Assembly: GCA_964552195.1 (NCBI GenBank)
Contig: CAZKFM010000009.1
Location: 1-64,000, forward strand
Length of the DNA stretch: 64,000 nucleotides
Direction of reading: 5' to 3'
DNA from: CAZKAP01 sp964552195
Lineage (GTDB): Bacteria; Bacteroidota; Bacteroidia; Flavobacteriales; Flavobacteriaceae
Shown: piece after piece, positions 8,569 to 15,902 of the stretch
Numbering within the stretch: the first letter of the stretch is position 1
Layout of the letters: each line of letters begins with the position of its first letter
Made by a program: the position numbers and the translations under genes
Notes under the pieces: model-generated
The model's database searches: none
Told to the model about the DNA's origin: nothing
What the model saw: the letters and a program-made list of their open reading frames with translations, nothing else

Positions 8569-9327
8569 ATGAAACCTATTAAGAATCTACTAACTATTGT
8601 GCTGATCAGCCTGTTTAGCGGACAGGCCCTGGCACAGGCACCTCAGATGTTCCTGGTACACGAAGACCGTGTTAAGCCTTCCAAAGTGATGGAATATGAG
8701 CAACTGGCGAAGCAGCTGGTAGAGGGTGCCCGTAAACATAACATGGAGGTGCCCGGGTGGATTACCGTATCCATGGACGATATGCGTTATATGTACGTTT
8801 CGCCCTTAAGCTCCATGTCCGAGATGGACAATGACCCCTGGACGCCGTTCCGTGAAAAAATGGGTCCCGACAGTTTTGACCAGATGATGAGTAGCATGGA
8901 CCAGTGCTACGATTCGCACGGCGATTATATACTCATGCTTCACCCTGACCTTTCCTATATGCCTGATGGGATGACGCAAACACCAGAAGGCCAAGATTAT
9001 AGAGGATTCTACTACGTTAGGACGACTCCTTCGCAATTACCGGCCCTTATCGAATCCATGAAGAAGATCAAGGATCTGTTTGCCAGTAAAAACTCCAAGT
9101 CGTATTACCGGGTTTACAGCAGCGGTTTTGGCAATATGGATACCTATTTGATGGTCGCATTGGCGGCTAAGGACGAAATCAGTTTTGCGCAGGAAGGCAA
9201 GGAGAATGACGAACTCCTGGGCGAAGAAAGCTGGGAGGTATTCGGCCAGATGATGAACCACATTACCTCCATGGAAGAAGTCAGGGGGCGAATGCGCCCG
9301 GATCTGGCGTACTCCCCTGGCAAATAA
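8569..9327 (+). CDS. Secreted protein with two ferredoxin-like (ABM/NIPSNAP-like) repeats
   Basis: 252 residues, not matched to a named gene. A signal peptide ends at ALAQA (residue 24). The mature part looks like two related halves: residues about 26-125 (MFLVHEDRVKPSKVMEYEQL) and about 145-245 (FYYVRTTPSQLPALIESM), each a strand followed by a long helix, then strands. This resembles dimeric alpha-beta barrel proteins. The first half is rich in Met and Asp. It sits alone between the CDF gene and the TfoX remnant and ends at a strong terminator. Function is unknown. Confidence 0.7.
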   Translation: MKPIKNLLTIVLISLFSGQALAQAPQMFLVHEDRVKPSKVMEYEQLAKQLVEGARKHNMEVPGWITVSMDDMRYMYVSPLSSMSEMDNDPWTPFREKMGPDSFDQMMSSMDQCYDSHGDYILMLHPDLSYMPDGMTQTPEGQDYRGFYYVRTTPSQLPALIESMKKIKDLFASKNSKSYYRVYSSGFGNMDTYLMVALAAKDEISFAQEGKENDELLGEESWEVFGQMMNHITSMEEVRGRMRPDLAYSPGK

Positions 9328-9347
9328 ATTATTCATAGAGCCGTATA

Positions 9348-9378
9348 AACCCCCGACTTCATTCGGGGTTTTTTTTGT
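9348..9378 (+). terminator. Rho-independent terminator after the secreted protein gene
   Basis: ACCCCCGA pairs with TCGGGGT across a six-base loop (CTTCAT), followed by a run of more than eight T residues. It starts about 20 bp after the stop codon. Confidence 0.85.
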
Positions 9379-9392
9379 TTAATTTGTTCGTT

Positions 9393-9749
9393 ATGGCTTA
9401 TGATAGTTATCTCGCAGAATGAATCCGACAGCAGCTGGATGCGCGTAAAATCCAATACCGGGAAATCCGAATGATGGGAGGGCTGTGCTTTATGGTGGAC
9501 GAAAAGATGTGCACGGGAGTGCTGCAGGATCGCCTTATGGCCCGCATCGGTGAGGATGCCGCTGCGCAGGCATTGGAAAGTCCGGGTTGTAGCGAGGTAC
9601 GCTTCAACCGCGGCCCCATGAAGGGTTATGTTTTCGTGGAAGCCGAACAAACGGATCTGGATACCGACCTGGAGTATTGGGTGGTGCAGTGCCTCGAATT
9701 CAACCCAAAGGCTAAGCGGAGTAAGAAGCGCGGTCAGACGAGCTCTTAG
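9393..9749 (+). pseudogene. TfoX N-terminal domain protein with in-frame TGA
   Basis: The frame starting at 9393 encodes MAYDSYLAE, then TGA at 9420-9422, then IRQQLDARKIQYREIRMMGG and an uninterrupted 92-residue remainder. Read through, this is a standard small TfoX N-terminal domain protein of about 118 residues (MMGGLCFMVDEKM and GYVFVEAE are family hallmarks). The TGA sits where an Arg codon (CGA) is expected, so a single C-to-T change explains it. Translation could restart at the Met pair at 9471, losing the first strand and helix. The 3' end overlaps the convergent oxidoreductase gene by four bases. Either a recent pseudogene or a sequencing error. Confidence 0.75.
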
Positions 9750-10852
9750 GGTTTTTTCTTGAGCGCTACGCTTCTGCCGGTCCGTGCACTTTCCCGGGCC
9801 GCATCCAGTATTTCGACTACCAGCAGGTTATTCTCAAGTGAGCTCAGGTCGTAATCCGGCAGCTCGAGATCGTCTTGAATCACGGCTGCAAGCAGAGCGA
9901 AAGGGTCGTCGAAGGGCGGTTTCCGCTCCTCTAGTTTGAGCTGGCTTTCTGTAAAACCGTCGTAACCTTCCGCCATTCGAATCCTGATTTCGTTGCGGTT
10001 ATCTGCGTATATGGCACCCGTAAGTCCATAGATCTCCATATCCTTTCGCCCAATGGGCCAGTTCCACGAACCGTGTATTACGGCAACCTTATCAGGGTAC
10101 TTAAGGAGTATGAGGGCCTCGTCTTCCACCCTGGGATTGTTTTCGGGTTGCAGCTGAGCAGTGATTGCGGTAACCTCAAGGGGTCGCTGCCCATCGGTCA
10201 GCCAGGTGACCAGGTTGGCACCATAACACCCGAAATCGACCAGTGCTCCACCGCCATTCTGAACCGGATCGGTGAGCCAGTCCAGGAATTCGGGATCGAC
10301 TCCGATCTTCAAGGGGCCTCTGTGACCGTCCCGGATGACAATCTTCCTCATGGCACCTATAGCGGAGTCCCGGACAAGTTCATGCGCCTTGTGGTTGGTG
10401 GGGTACCAGGTAGTCTCGTAATTGGTAAGCAATTCCACTCCGCAGCGTTTCGCGAGTTCTGCCATGCGTAGGGCGTGTTCCATACTAACCGCAAGGGGTT
10501 TTTCGACCATGATATGAATTCCCAAGGGGGCATAGGTTTCTACTACCTCCAGATGATCATAGATACTTCCAAAAGCCGTAACGGCTTCCGGCTTAACCCT
10601 CTCCAGCATGGTGCTGTGCGTTGGGTATATCCGGTCCAGGGGAAAGCCGTATTGCTCGGCATACCTTGAGGCAAGAGACCGATTGGGCTCGACTATTCCG
10701 ACAATTTCAATTTCACCCCGGTCCTCACTGTTGAAGATCCAATGGACATGAGTATGGGTTAGGCCAATTATGCCCACCTTCAATGGTTTCTGCTGTGCAG
10801 TGCTTGAGGTCATGTTTACAAGGAATACCAGAATGACAAAGTAGATTCTCAC
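9746..10852 (-). CDS. Exported Gfo/Idh/MocA family oxidoreductase
   Basis: 368 residues with a signal peptide (cleavage near STAQQ, residue 20), then an NAD(P)-binding Rossmann domain starting KVGIIGLTHTHVHW, the conserved EKP motif (IMVEKPLAVS, about residue 118) containing the catalytic Lys, and a GFO/IDH C-terminal sheet domain with GGGALVDFGCYGAN. Family members oxidise or rearrange sugars and cyclitols using bound NAD(P). An exported form is common in Bacteroidota carbohydrate loci and in that case carries a tightly bound cofactor. It is monocistronic here, so no substrate can be given. Confidence 0.9.
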   Translation of the reverse strand: MRIYFVILVFLVNMTSSTAQQKPLKVGIIGLTHTHVHWIFNSEDRGEIEIVGIVEPNRSLASRYAEQYGFPLDRIYPTHSTMLERVKPEAVTAFGSIYDHLEVVETYAPLGIHIMVEKPLAVSMEHALRMAELAKRCGVELLTNYETTWYPTNHKAHELVRDSAIGAMRKIVIRDGHRGPLKIGVDPEFLDWLTDPVQNGGGALVDFGCYGANLVTWLTDGQRPLEVTAITAQLQPENNPRVEDEALILLKYPDKVAVIHGSWNWPIGRKDMEIYGLTGAIYADNRNEIRIRMAEGYDGFTESQLKLEERKPPFDDPFALLAAVIQDDLELPDYDLSSLENNLLVVEILDAARESARTGRSVALKKKP

Positions 10853-11040
10853 GTAATCCGGATTTTATGGGAATTTATTAAAAATCTACCTGTGATACGT
10901 CCTCAGGTATAAGATGGTTATTCAGCTTCCACATACGTAAACAAGTAAATGGTATCTATGCTGTTTTATCGAATTACTTCCTCCCGTGTTAGTAATTTGT
11001 TAAGCAAAATCAGCAATTAATAAGACAAACATATTAATTA

Positions 11041-11079
11041 ATGCTAAATAGATATATTTATGCTAAATATATATATCTA
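11041..11079. promoter_or_regulatory. 19-bp tandem direct repeat at the start of the zinc-ribbon/HTH gene
   Basis: ATGCTAAATA occurs at 11041 and again at 11060, both followed by an AT-only run. The repeats immediately precede the more conserved start at 11080. They could be a binding site for the encoded DNA-binding protein, or simply low-complexity sequence. Confidence 0.3.
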
Positions 11080-11502
11080 ATGGATAAGCCTGAATTCTGC
11101 CCCAACTGCTCCTCCCGGAACTTTATTAAGGCGGGCATCGTCAAAGACCGCCAGCGCTACCGCTGCAAGGCTTGTAACTATTATTTTACAGTGAGTAAGA
11201 AGGGCAGGAGCATCGATGATTATTATGTGAACAAAGCGCTGCAACTCTACCTGGAAGGGCTGAGTTACCGCGAAATCGAGCGTTTGTTAGGGGTATCCCA
11301 TGTTTCGGTGAGCAATTGGGTAAAGCACTACCGCATTAAACGACCAGGCAACCGGAGCTACCATCCCAGCTATAAGATCGTTAATCACCAGGAACTTCAG
11401 AGGTTTGTATCCCAGCCTGAACAGCTTAAGGGTGCGGGTTTCGTCGTTACGGAACTGGGGGACAAATTTATGCTGATACGGTGGGAGCGATTCCGGGATT
11501 AG
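11080..11502 (+). CDS. InsA-like zinc-ribbon/HTH DNA-binding protein
   Basis: A stand-alone protein with the N-terminal module of IS1-type transposases: a zinc ribbon with two CxxC pairs (FCPNCSSRNF and YRCKACNYYF) and a helix-turn-helix (LSYREIERLLGVSHVSVSNW). There is no DDE nuclease domain and no insertion-sequence inverted repeats around it, so it is probably a domesticated DNA-binding protein acting as a transcription factor. The last 55 residues are unique. I chose the start at 11080 (MDKPEFCPNC); the frame opens 13 codons earlier at 11041 but that part is low-complexity. It is followed 70 bp later by porin, response regulator and acs genes, suggesting a regulator of acetate uptake and activation. 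The role is inference. Confidence 0.75.
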   Translation: MDKPEFCPNCSSRNFIKAGIVKDRQRYRCKACNYYFTVSKKGRSIDDYYVNKALQLYLEGLSYREIERLLGVSHVSVSNWVKHYRIKRPGNRSYHPSYKIVNHQELQRFVSQPEQLKGAGFVVTELGDKFMLIRWERFRD

Positions 11503-11572
11503 ATATACCAATTAACACATAACTATATGTTATTTCAGTTTTGTTCAGGATTGCAACAAGTTCGCAGGGTTA

Positions 11573-12829
11573 ATGCTAACCAAGCTATCTCTGCGCATGA
11601 AGAAAGTCGCAAGCTCCCTAATTGTCCTTTGCTTATTTAGTCAAATTCCACTGCTCGCTCAGGGAAATACCGAGTACACCGGAGGCTACAAGGTCAACCT
11701 TAATGACAATGGCAGTAAGTACTTCAGGACCATCATGTGGGGTCAGTTTTGGGCCCAGTACAACGACGGGGCCACCGGTGAAGACAGCAAACTCGATATC
11801 AGCGTGCGACGTGCGCGCATCCTGACCTATGCTCAGCTGAATAAGAAATTCCTCATCCTTACCCATTTCGGATATAATTCCGCCAATGGTGATAACCTGA
11901 GTCCTACGGGTAAGGGGCCTTCATCCCAGCTTTTTTTTCACGATTTCTGGGGGCAGTGGAACCTGTCCGAACACCTTTCCATAGGGGCGGGTCAGCACTA
12001 CTGGAACGGAATTTCTCGCCTGAACGGTGCAAGTACGCTTAACTTCCTCACTTTAGATAACAATCGGCAGTCCTGGGCCGTACTGGGCCTTAGCGATCAA
12101 TTTGCCCGGCATATTGGCATTTACCTCAAAGGGAATGCCGGACCCTTTCAATTCCGTTTTTCCCTGGATGAGGCCATTGCGAGCAACCTGCAGGATGAAG
12201 TAGATCCGCAAATTGGTGGTCCTGCGGTCTATCAGGGCAGAGCATTACTGGGTTCTGCGGATGCCGGCAAACTCTTCCAGGGCTATGTGGAATTTCAGTT
12301 CTTCGAGCAGGAATCGAATTTTTTGCCGTACCGAGTAGGTACATACCTCGGATCTAAGAAGGTATTTAATCTGGGCGCAGGCTTCCTGGTTCACCCCAAT
12401 GGGGCTGTGATTCGGGATATCGATGGAGAGTTACAGGGCGAGGATGTCGGTATTTTTGCCGTCGACGCCTTCCTGGATATGCCCCTATCGGCGACTGGTT
12501 CTGCCATAACCGCATACGCCAAGTTCCAGGATAATGACTACGGCCGTGACTTCCAATTGGGGCAGACGTACGCCTCTGGGGCGATGTTCTACACGCACAT
12601 CGGTTACCTCATTCCCGGGGATCCCCAAAAATCACGTATCCAGCCCTATGTGTCTTTTCAGAATCGAACTATAGACGCCCTAGACGACAATGCTACCCGA
12701 CTGGGTATAGGAGGAAACCTCTTCCTGACGGGGCACCATTCTAAAATCACGGTTGAATACGCCAACCAGAAATACGCCGGCAGCGAGAGTACGGGAGTAC
12801 TTACAGTGCAGGCCATGATATACCTGTAA
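11573..12829 (+). CDS. Outer-membrane porin (OprO/OprP-like)
   Basis: About 410-418 residues with a signal peptide ending at LLAQ and a beta-barrel pattern of alternating amphipathic strands, ending in a hydrophobic C-terminal strand (LTVQAMIYL). The early segment RTIMWGQFWAQYND and VRRARI resemble phosphate-selective porin O/P type proteins, which in Bacteroidota are general or anion porins. A second Met at 11597 (MKKVASS) gives a more typical signal peptide and may be the true start. It lies in the same direction as the response regulator and acs, so it may admit acetate or other small acids; that is inferred from the neighbours. Confidence 0.8.
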   Translation: MLTKLSLRMKKVASSLIVLCLFSQIPLLAQGNTEYTGGYKVNLNDNGSKYFRTIMWGQFWAQYNDGATGEDSKLDISVRRARILTYAQLNKKFLILTHFGYNSANGDNLSPTGKGPSSQLFFHDFWGQWNLSEHLSIGAGQHYWNGISRLNGASTLNFLTLDNNRQSWAVLGLSDQFARHIGIYLKGNAGPFQFRFSLDEAIASNLQDEVDPQIGGPAVYQGRALLGSADAGKLFQGYVEFQFFEQESNFLPYRVGTYLGSKKVFNLGAGFLVHPNGAVIRDIDGELQGEDVGIFAVDAFLDMPLSATGSAITAYAKFQDNDYGRDFQLGQTYASGAMFYTHIGYLIPGDPQKSRIQPYVSFQNRTIDALDDNATRLGIGGNLFLTGHHSKITVEYANQKYAGSESTGVLTVQAMIYL

Positions 12830-12927
12830 AACAATCCAACATCATGATCACCTTAATGACAACATGATCTTGTGCTAACAGGCTGCCAAACAGAGGCACG
12901 TTTCTTTTTTAGCCTACCCAGGAAAGA

Positions 12928-13299
12928 ATGACCCAGCGTAAAATACTTATCGTAGACGACGAACCTAATATAGTGATGTCACTTGAATACGCATTCAAGA
13001 AGAAGGGCTACGAGGTATTCATTGCCCGAGATGGGCATGAGGCTTTGGATGCTGCAGAAATCTACCGTCCGGACGCAATTGTTCTGGATGTTATGATGCC
13101 CGAGATGGATGGATTCGAGACTCTGTCGGTTTTAAGGAGCAGGCCCCAATTGGATCGATGCAAGGTGGTCTTCCTCACCGCAAAGACTAAAAACGAGGAC
13201 ATAGCCCGTGGAATGGAGCTTGGGGCAGACGAATACCTCACCAAGCCTTTCTCTGTTAGGAAGGTCATCCAATGTGTTGAAGAACTATTAAATATTTAG
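12928..13299 (+). CDS. Single-domain response regulator
   Basis: 123 residues comprising only a CheY-like receiver domain. Key residues are present: acidic pair D10/D11 (LIVDDEPN), phospho-acceptor D54 (IVLDVMMPEMDG), T84 (VFLTAKT) and K106 (LTKPF). There is no output domain, so it must act through protein contacts. It is 20 bp upstream of acs and about 100 bp after the porin. Receiver-only regulators next to acs and acetate permease genes recur in Bacteroidota and Proteobacteria, usually with a symporter-kinase partner, which is not seen here. Confidence 0.93.
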   Translation: MTQRKILIVDDEPNIVMSLEYAFKKKGYEVFIARDGHEALDAAEIYRPDAIVLDVMMPEMDGFETLSVLRSRPQLDRCKVVFLTAKTKNEDIARGMELGADEYLTKPFSVRKVIQCVEELLNI

Positions 13300-13319
13300 A
13301 TTACTAAAACTACTGTATC

Positions 13320-15227
13320 ATGAGCAATTACCATATCAAACACCTGGAGGAGTATTTTCAGGTGTACCGTAAATCCATTCGCAATCCGGAAAACTTCTGG
13401 GAGGAGATTGCCGAGGAACATTTTGTTTGGAGAAAGCCCTGGGAGCGGGTCCTCGAGTGGGATTTCGATAAGCCTGAGGTCAAGTGGTTCCAGGGGGCTC
13501 AGCTTAATATAACCGAAAACTGCATTGACCGTCACCTCCACCTGAGGGGTGATAAAACGGCCATCCTGTTCGAGCCCAACGATCCAGAAGAACCAGCCCA
13601 GCACATTACCTACAAGCAGCTCCACGAACGGGTCTGCCGAATGGCCAATGTTCTTAAGTCCAGGGGAATCGGCAAAGGGGATCGGGTTTGCATCTATCTG
13701 CCCATGATTCCGGAACTGGCCATCTCCCTACTGGCCTGTGCGCGCATAGGTGCCATTCATTCCGTGGTATTTGCTGGCTTTTCATCTACGGCTCTTTCTA
13801 CGCGAATCAACGATTGCGAGGCCAAAATGGTCATTACTTCAGATGGCTCTTACCGTGGAGCCAAGACCCTTAATTTAAAGGCCATTGTAGATGAGGCCCT
13901 CAACGATTGCCCCACGGTCCAATCTGTGCTGGTGGCCCGAAGGACGAACGAGGACATCGATATGCATCAGGAGCGGGATGCCTGGCTGGAACCCCTGCTG
14001 GACGAAGCCGAACCGGATTGCCCTATCGAAGTGATGGATGCCGAGGACCCCTTGTTCATTCTGTACACCTCGGGTTCGACCGGTCGTCCCAAAGGGATGC
14101 TGCATACCACTGCAGGCTATATGGTCTATACGGCTTACACGTTTAAAAATGTATTCCAGTACCGTGAAAACGATGTGTACTGGTGTACGGCGGATATCGG
14201 TTGGATTACGGGTCATTCCTACATCGTTTACGGTCCACTGGCTAATGGTGCAACTACCGTCATGTTCGAGGGGGTGCCCAACTACCCCAATTTTTCCCGT
14301 TTTTGGGAGGTGGTGCAGAAACATGGGGTGACTCAGTTCTACACGGCACCCACGGCCATACGGGCACTTGCCAAGGAGGATTTATCGCATGTTCAGCAGT
14401 TCGATCTCGGCAAGCTCAAGGTGTTGGGTACCGTAGGGGAGCCCATAAATGAAGAGGCCTGGCACTGGTACAACGACCATGTGGGGAATAAGAGATGCCC
14501 CATAGTCGATACCTGGTGGCAGACCGAAACCGGAGGCATCCTGATTTCCCCTATCCCATTCGTGACCCCGACCAAGCCCACCTATGCTACCTTGCCCATG
14601 CCGGGTATTTTACCTACGATCATGGACGAACAGAGCGGCGAAATACGGGGAAACCAGGTCGAGGGAAGGCTGTGTATCAAATATCCGTGGCCATCCATGG
14701 CCCGCTCCATCTGGGGGGATCACCAGCGGTATAAGGACACCTATTTCAGCGCATTCAAGGGCATGTATTTCACCGGAGACGGGGCCCTGAGGGATGAGGT
14801 GGGTTACTATCGCATCACGGGTCGCGTGGATGACGTCATTATCGTTTCCGGTCACAATCTGGGTACCGCACCCATTGAGGATGCCATTAACGAACACCCG
14901 GCCGTGGCTGAGTCCGCCATAGTGGGCTTCCCACACGACATCAAGGGCAATGCCCTATACGGATTTGTGATTCTCAAGGAATCCGGTGAATATAGGGATC
15001 GGGATAACGTACGCAAGGAAATCAATCAGCTGATCACCGATCACATTGGACCCATCGCCAAACTCGACAAAATACAGTTTGTGGAAGGCCTTCCAAAAAC
15101 ACGCAGCGGTAAGATCATGAGAAGAATACTTCGCAAGATTGCCTCGGATGATATGAGCAACCTTGGCGATACCTCCACCCTGTTGAATCCCGAGATTGTC
15201 GAGGGCATCATCGAAGGCAGGCTGTAG
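13320..15227 (+). CDS. acs: Acetyl-CoA synthetase
   Basis: AMP-forming acetate:CoA ligase, converting acetate, ATP and CoA to acetyl-CoA; 635 residues, close to the usual 650. The nucleotide-binding loop YTSGSTGRPKG (about residue 245), the WWQTETGG acetyl-pocket motif (about 399), the hinge YRITGRVDD (about 500) and the C-terminal catalytic Lys in TRSGKIMRRILRKIA (about 596) are all intact. That Lys is the site of regulatory acetylation in characterised homologues. It is likely co-transcribed with the response regulator 20 bp upstream, and is convergent with the exonuclease/DUF294 pair. Confidence 0.97.
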   Translation: MSNYHIKHLEEYFQVYRKSIRNPENFWEEIAEEHFVWRKPWERVLEWDFDKPEVKWFQGAQLNITENCIDRHLHLRGDKTAILFEPNDPEEPAQHITYKQLHERVCRMANVLKSRGIGKGDRVCIYLPMIPELAISLLACARIGAIHSVVFAGFSSTALSTRINDCEAKMVITSDGSYRGAKTLNLKAIVDEALNDCPTVQSVLVARRTNEDIDMHQERDAWLEPLLDEAEPDCPIEVMDAEDPLFILYTSGSTGRPKGMLHTTAGYMVYTAYTFKNVFQYRENDVYWCTADIGWITGHSYIVYGPLANGATTVMFEGVPNYPNFSRFWEVVQKHGVTQFYTAPTAIRALAKEDLSHVQQFDLGKLKVLGTVGEPINEEAWHWYNDHVGNKRCPIVDTWWQTETGGILISPIPFVTPTKPTYATLPMPGILPTIMDEQSGEIRGNQVEGRLCIKYPWPSMARSIWGDHQRYKDTYFSAFKGMYFTGDGALRDEVGYYRITGRVDDVIIVSGHNLGTAPIEDAINEHPAVAESAIVGFPHDIKGNALYGFVILKESGEYRDRDNVRKEINQLITDHIGPIAKLDKIQFVEGLPKTRSGKIMRRILRKIASDDMSNLGDTSTLLNPEIVEGIIEGRL

Positions 15228-15236
15228 CTACGGTTG

Positions 15237-15899
15237 CTACCACCACAAATGGTAGCGTCCCTTCTTAACGAGTTCCTTTCGGCCGGATATCCGGTGAGCG
15301 CTGAGTAGTCTCAGGAGTATTCGTGCAGTAATGTAGGCATCTCCCAGGGCCGTATGGCGATCCCGGGTATCCACCTTAAAGGTATCGGCAAGCTGGTCCA
15401 GGGTAAACTGCCGGTAGTTTCGATTTTTGCGGGCCGACGGCAGGGTATTGTAGTAAAGGGCAGAGGTATCGACTACTTCGTTCTTAAGCCCGGGAAGCTT
15501 CATCCTCCTCAGGGCCATGTCGATCATGCCTACATCGAATGCTGCATGATGTGCGACCAGTACACTCCCGTTTAAATACTCCAGCAGTTGCAACATGCCC
15601 TCAGGCTCGCTGACCTGTTGCCTTTTGCCGCTTTTGAGGATCCCGTGAATCTTTGCGCTTTCTTCGCAATAAACGGTTTGTTCCAGGTAAGTCTCCAATG
15701 AGGTTTCGACCCGGATCTGTTGATTCTGTACGACCAGCGCACCTATATTGAGGATGCGATCCTCCATGCGGTCGAAACCTGTGGTTTCAGTATCCAGGAC
15801 CACCAGTCGCAACTCGGAGATCGAGTCGGGTAGGGTCTTTAAGGAAGCCGTGTATCGTTTCCAGCAATCCCGGATTTCTTTTTCTTTCGGTAGGGGCAT
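15237..15899 (-). CDS. DnaQ-like 3'-5' exonuclease
   Basis: 220 residues of the DEDDh exonuclease superfamily (DNA polymerase III epsilon-like). The three motifs are visible: ExoI VVLDTETTGFD (about residue 33), ExoII HHAAFDVGMID (about 116) and ExoIII DRHTALGDAY (about 180). It lacks a polymerase-binding tail, so it is a stand-alone nuclease rather than the replicative subunit. It begins 3 bp after the DUF294/CBS gene and must be co-transcribed with it. This exonuclease-DUF294 pair is found beside acetate genes in many bacteria; the functional reason is unresolved. Confidence 0.92.
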   Translation of the reverse strand: MPLPKEKEIRDCWKRYTASLKTLPDSISELRLVVLDTETTGFDRMEDRILNIGALVVQNQQIRVETSLETYLEQTVYCEESAKIHGILKSGKRQQVSEPEGMLQLLEYLNGSVLVAHHAAFDVGMIDMALRRMKLPGLKNEVVDTSALYYNTLPSARKNRNYRQFTLDQLADTFKVDTRDRHTALGDAYITARILLRLLSAHRISGRKELVKKGRYHLWW

Positions 15900-15902
15900 A
15901 AG

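Noticed and set aside
9420..9422. TGA in the TfoX gene as selenocysteine
   Set aside because: No SECIS-like hairpin is evident and the family position is not a Cys; a nonsense mutation is simpler.
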